Shown here: piece by piece, positions 35,062-44,091 of the stretch
Layout: every line of letters begins with the position of its first letter
Numbering within the stretch: the first letter of the stretch is position 1
Assembly: GCF_025717535.1 (NCBI RefSeq)
Contig: NZ_JAJIRO010000006.1
Span: 124,001 to 188,000, forward strand
Direction of reading: 5' to 3'
DNA from: Paucibacter sp. Y2R2-4
GTDB lineage: Bacteria > Pseudomonadota > Gammaproteobacteria > Burkholderiales > Burkholderiaceae_C
Length of the DNA stretch: 64,000 nt
The notes under the pieces: generated by a model
Told to the model about the DNA's origin: nothing
The model's input: the letters and a program-made list of their open reading frames with translations, nothing else
Database searches by the model: none
Program-made: the position numbers and the translations under genes

Positions 35062-35380
35062 TGGCACTTTGCGGACCTTTGCGGACTGGCTGGTGCCAAG
35101 CGCCGCCGGGGGCGTAATTCCGCTCCTGTCCCCCGCCGCCGCCTTGCAGGCGCCGACTCCTCCTTTACCTCGCGGAATCACGCCCCCGACGCCACTCGGC
35201 AGTTCCATCGATGTGTGCCCGCATCGAAGTCGCACGGCCGTTCTGGATCAGGACGCTTGGGGGCTTTGCGACGCGAGGTAAAGGAGGAGCCTCGGGCGCA
35301 AGCCCGGGGCGGGGGACAGGAGCGGCGTGAAGCCCCCAAGAGGCCTGATCATCGTCAAACCAAAAGTCCGCAAAGTGCCA
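35062..35380. repeat. Nested inverted-repeat element
   Basis: The gene-free stretch 34934-35425 contains a three-level palindrome. Outer arms: TGGCACTTTGCGGACCTTT (35062-35080) and its near-exact complement (35362-35380, 18 of 19). Inner arms: an 18-bp block at 35120-35137 repeated inverted at 35308-35325, and another 18-bp block at 35157-35174 inverted at 35272-35289, both exact. Each half is itself bounded by short inverted repeats: 35108-35123/35172-35187 (15 of 16) and 35256-35266/35330-35340 (11 of 11). This looks like two head-to-head copies of a roughly 85-bp palindromic unit. No ORF and no clear target duplication. The rest of the gap, 34934-35061 and 35381-35425, shows nothing. Confidence 0.85.
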
Positions 35381-35425
35381 CGGCTTGACTGACGGTCGCG
35401 CGGGAGATGACTGTAGATGCGCAAG

Positions 35426-36484
35426 TCAGAGCCCGGAGAACCGGTAAACCCCATCCGCATCCAAACGCCTTTGCAAGCGACCCGACAGCCACAAGGCATT
35501 CAGGTGGGCGACGGATTCGCCCATGGCGAAAGTCGTTTGATGCAGGTCCAGCTTGCGTTTGAACAGCAGGTCCAGCAGTTCGGCGGCATGGCAGGGCTTG
35601 GCGCTGCAGGCCTGCAGGACATCGGCCAGGCGTTCATCGTGGTGTTCTTGCAGTTGGTCGACCCGGGCGTGCAGGCCGGTGAAGGGCTTGCCGTGGGAGG
35701 GCAGCACCAGGGTGTCGGCGGGCAAGCTCAGCATGCGCTGGATGGAGCTGAGGTAAAGGCTCAGCGGGTCGGCCTCGGGTTCCACGTCGACCACCGAGAC
35801 ATTGGTGGAGATGCGCGGCAGCACCATATCGCCGGAGATCAGCAAGCCTAAGCTGGGGCTGTGCAGGCTGATGTGCTCGGGCGCATGGCCGTAGCCGGTG
35901 ATGCAGTGCCAGGCGTGGCCGCCGATGTTCAGCTGCAGTCCGTCCATCAGGCGCCGGAAGCTGCTCGGCACGGCCGGCACCATGCTGGGGTAATAGCTGC
36001 TGCGAGCACGAATCTTGGCGAGCGAATCCTCGTCGCTGAGGCCGTGGCTGGCGAAAAAGGCCGCGGCTGTGTTGCCGCCCATGCCCACGGTGGAGCCGCT
36101 GGCCAGCCGGGCCAGATTGAAGTCGGTGGCGCTGATCCAGGCGCGGCATTGCCAGCGCTCGGTCAGCCAGGCGGCCAGGCCAATGTGATCGGGGTGGAAG
36201 TGGGTGACGACCACCCGCAGAATGGGCAAACCTTCCAAATGCTCGGCAAACACCTGTTCCCACAGCGCGCGGGTGGCGTCATTGGCAACGCCGCAGTCGA
36301 CCACGGTCCAGCCGGCTTGGCCATCGATCTCATCGCGCAGCAGCCACAGATTGATGTGGTCCAGCGCAAAAGGCAGGCCCATGCGTAGCCAGCGAACGCC
36401 CGGCGCCAACTCCAGCATGCCGCCCGGTGTTGGCACAGCGTCCCCCAAGGGATAGTGGAGTTCGGATTCTCTGAGATTGGCCAT
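35426..36484 (-). CDS. Metallo-beta-lactamase-fold hydrolase
   Basis: A 352-residue MBL enzyme. The metal site is VVTHFHPDHIGLAAWL (HxHxDH, about 111-126), with GYGHAPEHISL and SGDMVLPRIS giving the later His and Asp ligands; a long C-terminal helical part (LFKRKLDLHQTTFAMGESVAHL) resembles the betaproteobacterial MBL proteins paired with LiuR-type regulators. Substrate unknown, possibly a thioester or lactone. It is divergent from the MerR regulator gene 95 bp away, which may control it. Confidence 0.85.
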   Translation of the reverse strand: MANLRESELHYPLGDAVPTPGGMLELAPGVRWLRMGLPFALDHINLWLLRDEIDGQAGWTVVDCGVANDATRALWEQVFAEHLEGLPILRVVVTHFHPDHIGLAAWLTERWQCRAWISATDFNLARLASGSTVGMGGNTAAAFFASHGLSDEDSLAKIRARSSYYPSMVPAVPSSFRRLMDGLQLNIGGHAWHCITGYGHAPEHISLHSPSLGLLISGDMVLPRISTNVSVVDVEPEADPLSLYLSSIQRMLSLPADTLVLPSHGKPFTGLHARVDQLQEHHDERLADVLQACSAKPCHAAELLDLLFKRKLDLHQTTFAMGESVAHLNALWLSGRLQRRLDADGVYRFSGL

Positions 36485-36548
36485 GAAGACTGCCTTGTGC
36501 TGCCGACCCGCTGTCTGAAGCGGCGGGCAATGAATAGAATTGCCGTTT

Positions 36549-36558
36549 ACGTTAACGT
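36549..36558. promoter_or_regulatory. MerR-type operator palindrome
   Basis: The perfect dyad ACGTTAACGT lies 22 bp before the MerR-family ATG, within TTTACGTTAACGTCAC. It follows a TAGAAT -10-like hexamer (36535-36540). LiuR-type MerR proteins bind similar ACGTxxACGT dyads, so autoregulation and control of the divergent MBL gene are plausible. Confidence 0.55.
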
Positions 36559-36579
36559 CACTAAGGCCCCAGTTTAGCC

Positions 36580-37002
36580 ATGAGCAACGATCCCCGCCCC
36601 GCAGTCCCGGCTGCAGCCGCCCCCGAGGGCAACGGGCGCTTGTTCACCATCACCGAGTTGGCCGCCGAGTTCGACATCACGCCGCGCGCGATTCGTTTTT
36701 ATGAAGACATGGGCTTGCTGGAGCCCGCCCGCGCCGGCCGCAACCGCGTCTACACCCACCGCGACCGCACCCGCTTGAAGCTGACCCTGCGCGGCAAGCG
36801 CCTGGGCCTGACCCTGCAAGAGATCAAGCAGTTGGTGGATATGTATGACGCCTCCAGCGGTGCCGAATCGCAGCTGCGCGCTTTTCTGGAGGTCTTGCAG
36901 CAACACCGGCGCCAGTTGGAGCAGCAGTTGGATGACATCGAGGTCACTCTGGCCGAGATCAGCCAGCATGAAGAGCGCTGCCGCAGCTTGCTGGGTGAGT
37001 GA
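36580..37002 (+). CDS. MerR-family transcriptional regulator (LiuR-like)
   Basis: A 140-residue regulator. The N-terminal 20 residues are variable; the winged helix is FTITELAAEFDITPRAIRFYEDMGLLEPAR (about 22-51, in pieces), then RVYTHRDRTRLKLTLRGKRLGLTL and a C-terminal coiled coil (QQHRRQLEQQLDDIEVTLAEI). No metal-binding cysteines are seen at the end apart from a lone Cys. LiuR proteins regulate branched-chain amino-acid catabolism; those genes are not present here, so the regulon is uncertain. It overlaps the next gene by 4 nt. Confidence 0.9.
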   Translation: MSNDPRPAVPAAAAPEGNGRLFTITELAAEFDITPRAIRFYEDMGLLEPARAGRNRVYTHRDRTRLKLTLRGKRLGLTLQEIKQLVDMYDASSGAESQLRAFLEVLQQHRRQLEQQLDDIEVTLAEISQHEERCRSLLGE

Positions 37003-37703
37003 CGGCCGTGGCCCGCGATATCGAAGCTGAGATCCTGCATCAGTTGCAGGCAGTCGAAGCGCAGCGTCAACTGCGTGTGGACGAAGCGGGGCTGGAGGCG
37101 CGGGTGCAAGCCCTTAAGTTGTATCAGCAACGGCGCTTTTCGCAGACCTATGCCGACTTGCTGCTGTCGCCGCGCTACGAGGCGGCGACCACCTTCTTTT
37201 TGCAGGAGCTTTATGGCCCCGGCGACTTCTCGCGCCGCGATGCGCAGTTTGCCCGGGTGGTGCCGGCGTTGGTGCGCATCTTCCCGTCCGAAGTGGTGGC
37301 AACTGTGGCTCAGCTGGCGGCCCTGCATGCGATCTCCGAAGACTTGGACACCCGCATGGCTCAGGCCCTGGGTCTAGAGCCCGTGCAGGCCAAAAGTTAT
37401 CAAGCGGCTTGGTGTGCCTGTGGCGAGCCCGGCTTGCGTCAGCAGCAAATCGATCTGACCTTGGCGGTGGGCGTCTCGCTGGACAAGCTGACCCGCAAGC
37501 CGCTGCTGCGCCAGGCGCTGCGCATGATGCGGGGCCCGGCCACAGCGGCCAGCTTGAGCGAGTTGCAGGGCTTTTTGGAGCGAGGCTTTGACACCTTCAA
37601 GGCCATGCGCGGCGCCGATGAGTTTTTGGAGACGGTGCGCTCGCGCGAAGAGTTCCTGGCCTCAGCCTTGTTTGCCCGCAAGGGGCTGGCCGAGCTACCC
37701 TAG
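36999..37703 (+). CDS. FFLEELY-motif conserved protein
   Basis: A 234-residue protein of unknown function, with the family signature near residue 66: TTFFLQELYGPGDFSRRDAQ. It is mostly helical, without signal peptide or membrane segments. Such proteins are found in betaproteobacteria, often next to MerR-type regulators. Here it begins inside the MerR stop codon, so the two are translated together. No enzymatic motif is visible. Confidence 0.82.
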   Translation: MTAVARDIEAEILHQLQAVEAQRQLRVDEAGLEARVQALKLYQQRRFSQTYADLLLSPRYEAATTFFLQELYGPGDFSRRDAQFARVVPALVRIFPSEVVATVAQLAALHAISEDLDTRMAQALGLEPVQAKSYQAAWCACGEPGLRQQQIDLTLAVGVSLDKLTRKPLLRQALRMMRGPATAASLSELQGFLERGFDTFKAMRGADEFLETVRSREEFLASALFARKGLAELP

Positions 37704-37729
37704 ATTTCTCTGCGCTGGCCTTGTTGGGC

Positions 37730-38491
37730 TCAGAGCCCGATGCCGTACCAACCCAGACCCACGGTCCAAAGCACGCGGCTACCGGTGCGGTCTTCTCGGT
37801 TGGCGCTCAGGTCCAGACCCAGCTGGTCTCTCTTCAGCCAGTAGCGTCCGCCTAGACCATAACTGTTCGGTCCCATGGCCTCGTTTCGGTTGTTCGTCTG
37901 CATTTCGATGAAGAGCAAGCCGCGCTCGCTGGGGCTCCAGACCGCGGCCCAGTTCATCACTGTGGCGCTGCTCTTTGTATCTCGCAGCCTCGCCACGCCC
38001 AGATTGGCATGCAGAGTCCATGTCGGATCGAGTGCCAAGCTGGCCAGAGCGGTCATGCTGTATTGCGTCTGCCGCCAGCTCTGTGCTGGCGCTTGCTCAT
38101 GATTGCTGGCCCAGCGCAGGCCGAGATTCAGCTCGCCCAACGCAGTCTTGAACTGCCAGGCGTCCGGCGCCAGCTTGAGGCCCATATTGCCTTGGCTTAG
38201 GCTGGGGCTGTCTTGCTGGCCTTGGCGTGCATAGCCCAGCTCCAACTCCCAGCCGGGCGCCACGCCGCAAGCCGGGGCGAATACCAAGCCTTGTGGCTGA
38301 CGCGGGCCGGGCGTGCGTGGCTGCAGTTCTAGCCAGCTTTCAATCTGGCAGCTGCCGGCGTCGGCCACGCCGGCGTCATCGGTGTTCAGCGGCCGCCCGG
38401 CGTGGGCCGGCGCTATTCCGTTCAGCAAGCAAGCCAGTACGGCCACACAGGGGCGCCGCGTGATGAGTCTTAGGGTCCATCGCAAGTTCAT
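37730..38491 (-). CDS. Putative outer-membrane beta-barrel protein, function unknown
   Basis: A 253-residue exported protein. The start is taken at 38491, giving a signal peptide (LRLITRRPCVAVLACLLNGIAPAHA). The mature protein begins GRPLNTDDAGVADAGSCQIE, a phrase common to proteobacterial transporter-like barrels, followed by alternating strands ending in an aromatic-rich segment (GWYGIGL). It may be an outer-membrane channel or lipid-handling protein. It is the last gene downstream of the ABC operon and could be an exporter partner; that is inference from position. Confidence 0.7.
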   Translation of the reverse strand: MNLRWTLRLITRRPCVAVLACLLNGIAPAHAGRPLNTDDAGVADAGSCQIESWLELQPRTPGPRQPQGLVFAPACGVAPGWELELGYARQGQQDSPSLSQGNMGLKLAPDAWQFKTALGELNLGLRWASNHEQAPAQSWRQTQYSMTALASLALDPTWTLHANLGVARLRDTKSSATVMNWAAVWSPSERGLLFIEMQTNNRNEAMGPNSYGLGGRYWLKRDQLGLDLSANREDRTGSRVLWTVGLGWYGIGL

Positions 38492-38549
38492 GGCTCGCGA
38501 TTGGACCTGATTTGCGTGACGATTCCTTGGCTCTGCTGGCGTAGCTCGG

Positions 38550-40964
38550 TCAAGACCGCAAAGCCAAGACCGGCCGCATCGCCAGCGCCGCCCAACCATG
38601 GCGCAAGCTGGCCAGCAAAGTCACCAAGACCAGCCCGGCCAGAGCCCAAGACTGCGGCCAAGCACCCAGGCTGACCCGGTCTGCAAACTGCGCCAGATAA
38701 CGCTCTGCCAAGACGGCAGACAGGGGCAAGGCCAGCAGTGCCGCGCCCAGCAGCAGCGCTGCAAATTCCCGGAACAAGCTCTTCATCGCCTGCAGTGGTG
38801 ATGCACCGTGAAGCTTGCGCAGCACGATCTCTTTGGCATGGCGCTGCACCAAGAAGGCCGCCAAGGCATAGACCCCGAAGCCGGCCAGCAGCAAGGCCAG
38901 CATACCGCAAGCGCTCACCAACTGGGCGATGCGCAGGTCCGACTTGTAAGCCGCCATCATGACTTGCTCGGCCGACTCCCATACCAAGGGTTCGCCGGGG
39001 AAATAGCGCTCCCAAAGTGGGGCCAAGACCTTGCTTGGGTCGCCGCCCGCGTTCATGCGCAAGTTCAGCACCCAAAAGACGCGCTGGCCGCTCCAAGCTT
39101 GGGCTCGGCTCTGTAGATAGAAGGGATAGAAGGCGTGGGGGCGGTCGGCTTCACGGGTGCTTTCTAAGCGCTGATTGGGCACCACGGCCACCACGCGCCA
39201 AGAGGAGCTGGTCTGATTCAAGCCGGTCATCACCGTGCTGAGCGACTGCCCCAGCGCCTGTTCAGGCGAGCCCCAGCCCAAGGCCTTGGTCGCCGCCTCA
39301 TCCAGCACCAAGCCGTCTTGGCCCTGGCCCTCGATTTGACCGGCCAGAATCGGGATGCGGTAGAGCTTGAAAAAGCCTGCGTCCGCATGGTTGAAGCGCA
39401 GCTTGGCTTGCTGCTCGCCGCGAGTGAATTGGGCGTTACGGTCCATGAAAACATTGCCCGGCACGCTGTCGCTCCAAGCCAGTGCCGCCACGTCGGGGCG
39501 CTGTTGCAGCGCCTGGTGGAAGTCTTGCGCTTGTTGTGCGCTGGCCTGCTCGGGCAAGCGCAGCGTGATCACGCCCTCGGGCTGGAAGCCCAGCTCACGG
39601 CTCAGCACATGGCCGTTTTGTGCGCTCAGAATCAGGGCCGCACTTACTACAAACAAGGCGATGGCGAACTGCAGGCCAGTCAAAGCGCGCCGCAGCCAGC
39701 GGCCGCCCTGGCTCTCGCTGGCTTGCCGCCCTTGCAGCGCGGCGGCGGCGTGCATGCGCCAAGCCAGGCGCGCCGGGTAGAGGCACACCAGGAACGAGAG
39801 CAAGCCACAAGCCAGCAGCAGGCCGGCCAGCGGCTGGGCCTGCAGCAAGCTGTCGGGTTGCGGCACTTGCAAGGCCTGGCTGGCCCAAGGCAGCAGCATC
39901 CAGGCCAGCAGCAAAGCCAAGCCTGCAGCCAGAGCGATGATCAGCAGCGCTTCCACCGCAAATTGCAGCAGCAGGCGTGCCGGGCTGATGCCCAGCGCTT
40001 TGCGCACCGCAATCTCACGTTGACGCTGCAAGGTGCGCACGCCGCTGAGGTTGATGTGATTCAACAGCGCCAGACTCAGCAGCAAGACCGCCACGCCGGC
40101 TAGCGCCCCCAGCATTTGCAGCCTTTGCCGGCCGGCGCGCCCTTCAAACGGCATTTGCGGCACCGGCAGGGCGCGCATGAAAGCGGCCTTGCGCCCGCCC
40201 GCCGTCCAGTCGGGCGGCAGCTGTTTCATCACCGGGCTTTGGTCGAGCAGTGCTTGGGCCAGCGCGCCGATCTGCTCGGTGTTGGCCCCCGTGGCCAGGC
40301 GGGCGAAGACCTGACCATTGATCTGGAACCAGGCGCTGCGAGTCTCCTCGTCCAGCCCCGCGGCCGGCGAGTCAAAGCTGATCCAGGCCTCAGCGCGAAT
40401 CAGGCTGCGTGAGCCGGGCTCGGGCAGCACGGCGGCCACCCGCAGCCGGTGCTCGCCGATATCGACGCTGCGCCCCAGGGCTTTGTCGCTGCCAAACAGC
40501 CGCTGCGCCAAGGACTCGGTCAAGGCGATGGTGTCGGGGTGGCTGAGAGCATCTTGCAGATCGCCTTGCAGCGGGCGCAGATTGAAGAGCGCTGCCGCGC
40601 TGGCGTCGGCCGCCGTCACCTGGGCGCGCAGCTTGCGGTTGCCGACGCGCAGGCTGGGTTTGTCGTCCGAAATCCGGGTGAGCATCTCCAGCGGCGCGCG
40701 GGCGTCTTGTAGCGCTTGCTTGAACACAAAGGGCGCGCCCAAAAACCAGTCCTCTTGCCGACCCGGCATATTGCCGTGGAAGTCGATCAAGACGATGCGC
40801 TCGGGATCTTGCAGCGCTGGGTCGGGGCGCAGGCGCTCGCCCAGCAGCGCGGCCAGCAAATAGCAGGCTGCCAAAGCCAAAGCCAGGCCGACGATCAGCA
40901 CGGTGGCATTGAGCGGTTCCGCGCGCAGCTGGCGGGCCGCAACTCGCAGGTCGAGCAGTCTCAT
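38550..40964 (-). CDS. MacB-like ABC transporter permease, copy B
   Basis: An 804-residue inner-membrane permease. Topology: helix at about 20-42, a long periplasmic MacB_PCD domain, three FtsX helices (about 265-400), a second periplasmic domain and a last set of three helices near the end (LRASLRHGWAAL follows). Marker phrases are LQRQREIAVRKALGISPARLL and AKEIVLRKLHGASPLQAMK, the two FtsX coupling segments. The start at 40964 (MRLLDLRVAARQL) follows the upstream permease stop by 4 nt. It is a paralogue of its neighbour, presumably forming a heterodimer or alternative assembly. Confidence 0.88.
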   Translation of the reverse strand: MRLLDLRVAARQLRAEPLNATVLIVGLALALAACYLLAALLGERLRPDPALQDPERIVLIDFHGNMPGRQEDWFLGAPFVFKQALQDARAPLEMLTRISDDKPSLRVGNRKLRAQVTAADASAAALFNLRPLQGDLQDALSHPDTIALTESLAQRLFGSDKALGRSVDIGEHRLRVAAVLPEPGSRSLIRAEAWISFDSPAAGLDEETRSAWFQINGQVFARLATGANTEQIGALAQALLDQSPVMKQLPPDWTAGGRKAAFMRALPVPQMPFEGRAGRQRLQMLGALAGVAVLLLSLALLNHINLSGVRTLQRQREIAVRKALGISPARLLLQFAVEALLIIALAAGLALLLAWMLLPWASQALQVPQPDSLLQAQPLAGLLLACGLLSFLVCLYPARLAWRMHAAAALQGRQASESQGGRWLRRALTGLQFAIALFVVSAALILSAQNGHVLSRELGFQPEGVITLRLPEQASAQQAQDFHQALQQRPDVAALAWSDSVPGNVFMDRNAQFTRGEQQAKLRFNHADAGFFKLYRIPILAGQIEGQGQDGLVLDEAATKALGWGSPEQALGQSLSTVMTGLNQTSSSWRVVAVVPNQRLESTREADRPHAFYPFYLQSRAQAWSGQRVFWVLNLRMNAGGDPSKVLAPLWERYFPGEPLVWESAEQVMMAAYKSDLRIAQLVSACGMLALLLAGFGVYALAAFLVQRHAKEIVLRKLHGASPLQAMKSLFREFAALLLGAALLALPLSAVLAERYLAQFADRVSLGAWPQSWALAGLVLVTLLASLRHGWAALAMRPVLALRS

Positions 40965-40968
40965 CGCC

Positions 40969-43368
40969 TCAGCCGCCGTCGCGCAGCGCCAAGATCGGCC
41001 GCATCGACATCGCCGCCAAGCCATGGCGCAGGCCGGCCAGGCCGCTCATCAAGAGGGTGATCATCAATGCCGCCAGCAGCGGCCAGCCGCCCATCGGTGC
41101 GCGCTCAACAAAGCCGGCCAGGTATTGCTGGCCAATCCACCAGATCAAGGGCAGGCTGATGACAGCGGCCAGGCCCAAGAGCGGCGCGAACTCTTTCAGC
41201 AGCAGGCCGGCGATGTGGCGATGGTCGGCGCCGTGCAGCTTGCGGATGACAATCTCCAGCTGGCTGCGGCGCACCGTGTAGGCGGCCAGCGCATAAACGC
41301 CGAAGGCGGCCAGCAAGAGGGCGATCAAGCTGGTGGCGGCGATCAGGCGGCCGACATTGCGATCCATGCGGTAGCGCTGGGCCAGTTGCTCTTCGACACC
41401 GTTCATCTCGATCACCGTGTCGGGCAAATAGCGTGGCCAAGCCTCGGCCGCGGCGGCGCGCAGCGCGGCCATGTCGGGGCCCTTCAATGTCAAGACACTG
41501 CGCACCCGCTTGGACAGGCGAAAAACCTGCGGCTGGGAGATATTGCGGGCCGACTCCTGCTTGATCGCGCCAAACACGGCCTTGATGCGGAAGCCGTCCG
41601 GGCCCGACATCAGCTGCTTGCCGATGGCTTCTTGCGGCGAGGCAAAGCCGAAGGCCTTGACGGCGGTTTCGTCGATGGCCAATGGCCGGTCGACGCCGGG
41701 TTCGGTCTTGTCGGGCAAGACGATGCCTTCCAGGCTGCCGGCCAGCAGCGGGATTTGGTAGACCGAGAAGAAGCCCAGGTCATAGCGGGCGCTGCGTGCG
41801 CCGGCCTTGATATTGCCATTGGCCAAGGTATCGATCATTCCTACTGGATTGCGGCCCGGCACATCGTCGCTCCAGCTCAAGCCTTGCACGGCGGGGTGGC
41901 TCTTCAGCGTTTCGTAGAGGCCATCGACCTGCTCTGGCTTGATGTCTTGCGGCAGGTCCAGGGCCAAGAGCCCGCCGGTCTTGAAGCCCAGGTCCAATTT
42001 GCCGACATAGTCACTTTGCCAGACCACAATCACGGCGGCGCCCGACAGCGTCAGCGCGGCGCAGAACTGGAACACCGTCATGGCGCGGCGCAGCGTGCGG
42101 CCCCGCGCGCCTTCGCTCTGTTTGCGGCCCTGCAGGGCTGGGGCGCAATGCACGCCCAGCGCCACCCGGGCCGGGTACAAGCCGGTCAAGATGCCGAGCG
42201 CCAGGCAGCCGAGCAACAAGCTCAGCAGCTGGGTCGGTGCGAATAGCTTGGCGGCGAACTGAACGTCCAACAGATCGGCCAAGGCCGGCGCCAGCAACCA
42301 GGCCAGCAGCAGGCCCACCGCGCCGGCCAGCAAGGCCACCAGGCTGGACTCGGCCACAAACTGCGCGGCCAAACGAGTCGGGCTGGCGCCCAGGCTCTTG
42401 CGCACCGCAATCTCGCGCTGGCGACGCAGGGTGCGCACGCTGCTCAGGTTCACATAGTTGATGGCGGCCAGGCCCAGCATCATGGTGGCCGCCGAGCCGA
42501 GGGCGGCGTAGAGCATCAAACGGGTGCTGCTGTCAGCGCCGTCAAAAGGCAGGCGGCTCAGCGGCACGGCGCGCACATAGGCCGACTTGCGACCACCGGC
42601 GCTCCATTCCGGCGGCACTTCCTTGGTGCCAGGGCTGCGGTCAAAAATGTCTTGCATCAGCTGCGTCAGCTGCACGCTGCTGGCGCCATCGGCCAGGCGA
42701 ACAAAGACCCGGCCGGCGACGGCGAACCAAATTTTGTCCATGCCGCTCACGGCCATGCCCGAGGTGGGCGAGTCGAAGCTGGCCAGGGCGTCGAATTGCA
42801 ACTCGCTGTTGGCGGCTTGCCGCGGCAACACTGCCACCACCGTCATGTCTTGATTGTTCATGCGCACGCGTTGGCCCAGGGCTTCTTGGCCGGCGCCGAA
42901 CAGGCGCTCTGCGGCGGCCGTGCTCAGTGCAATCGTGTCGGGCTTGCTGAGCGCGGCTTGCAGATCACCCTTGAGGGCCTTCAGGCCAAACATGGGCGCC
43001 AAGTCGGCGTCACTGAACAGCACTTGGGTTTTGCTGAGCCGCTCACCGGCGCGCAGGCTCTGCTCGCTGTCGAGCAAGCGGGCGGCCTGCGTGATGGGGG
43101 CCTTGGCCTCGCGCAAGGCCGTGGCAAACACGAAAGGACTGCTGGAGAACCAGTCGTCATTGCGCCCAGGGATATTGCCCTTGAACTCCATACGCGCGAC
43201 GCGCTCGGGCGCCGGCACGGCCGGGTCCGGCAGCCAACGGTTGTTCAAGAGCAGGGCGATCAGGTAGGTGGCGGCGATGGCGATGGCCAGGCCCAGCACC
43301 ACAACCAGAGAGTAGGCCGGCTCGGCCAGCAATTGGCGCCAGCTGACGCGCAGGTCTTTGAGTTTCAT
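40969..43368 (-). CDS. MacB-like ABC transporter permease, copy A
   Basis: A 799-residue permease of the same design as copy B: MKLKDLRVSWRQLLAEPAYSLVVVLGLAIAIAA-type N-terminal helix, periplasmic domain, FtsX unit with RTLRRQREIAVRKSLGASPTRL, second periplasmic domain, and a C-terminal FtsX unit with RRSQLEIVIRKLHGADHRHI. Both copies start with the pattern LRVxxRQLxAEPxxxxxxxxGLA, evidence of tandem duplication. With the ATPase and the HlyD-type adaptor it makes a tripartite-type exporter for a peptide, lipid or antimicrobial. The substrate is unknown. Confidence 0.9.
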   Translation of the reverse strand: MKLKDLRVSWRQLLAEPAYSLVVVLGLAIAIAATYLIALLLNNRWLPDPAVPAPERVARMEFKGNIPGRNDDWFSSSPFVFATALREAKAPITQAARLLDSEQSLRAGERLSKTQVLFSDADLAPMFGLKALKGDLQAALSKPDTIALSTAAAERLFGAGQEALGQRVRMNNQDMTVVAVLPRQAANSELQFDALASFDSPTSGMAVSGMDKIWFAVAGRVFVRLADGASSVQLTQLMQDIFDRSPGTKEVPPEWSAGGRKSAYVRAVPLSRLPFDGADSSTRLMLYAALGSAATMMLGLAAINYVNLSSVRTLRRQREIAVRKSLGASPTRLAAQFVAESSLVALLAGAVGLLLAWLLAPALADLLDVQFAAKLFAPTQLLSLLLGCLALGILTGLYPARVALGVHCAPALQGRKQSEGARGRTLRRAMTVFQFCAALTLSGAAVIVVWQSDYVGKLDLGFKTGGLLALDLPQDIKPEQVDGLYETLKSHPAVQGLSWSDDVPGRNPVGMIDTLANGNIKAGARSARYDLGFFSVYQIPLLAGSLEGIVLPDKTEPGVDRPLAIDETAVKAFGFASPQEAIGKQLMSGPDGFRIKAVFGAIKQESARNISQPQVFRLSKRVRSVLTLKGPDMAALRAAAAEAWPRYLPDTVIEMNGVEEQLAQRYRMDRNVGRLIAATSLIALLLAAFGVYALAAYTVRRSQLEIVIRKLHGADHRHIAGLLLKEFAPLLGLAAVISLPLIWWIGQQYLAGFVERAPMGGWPLLAALMITLLMSGLAGLRHGLAAMSMRPILALRDGG

Positions 43369-43386
43369 GGGTCAGTTCCCTCGCAA

Positions 43387-44064
<678 letters not shown>

Positions 44065-44091
44065 GATGGCTTCGCTCCTCGGAAATTGGGT

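Noticed and set aside
35062-35380. Nested inverted repeat as an insertion sequence or integron attC array
   Set aside because: No transposase or integrase frame, no clear target duplication, and no attC core sites.
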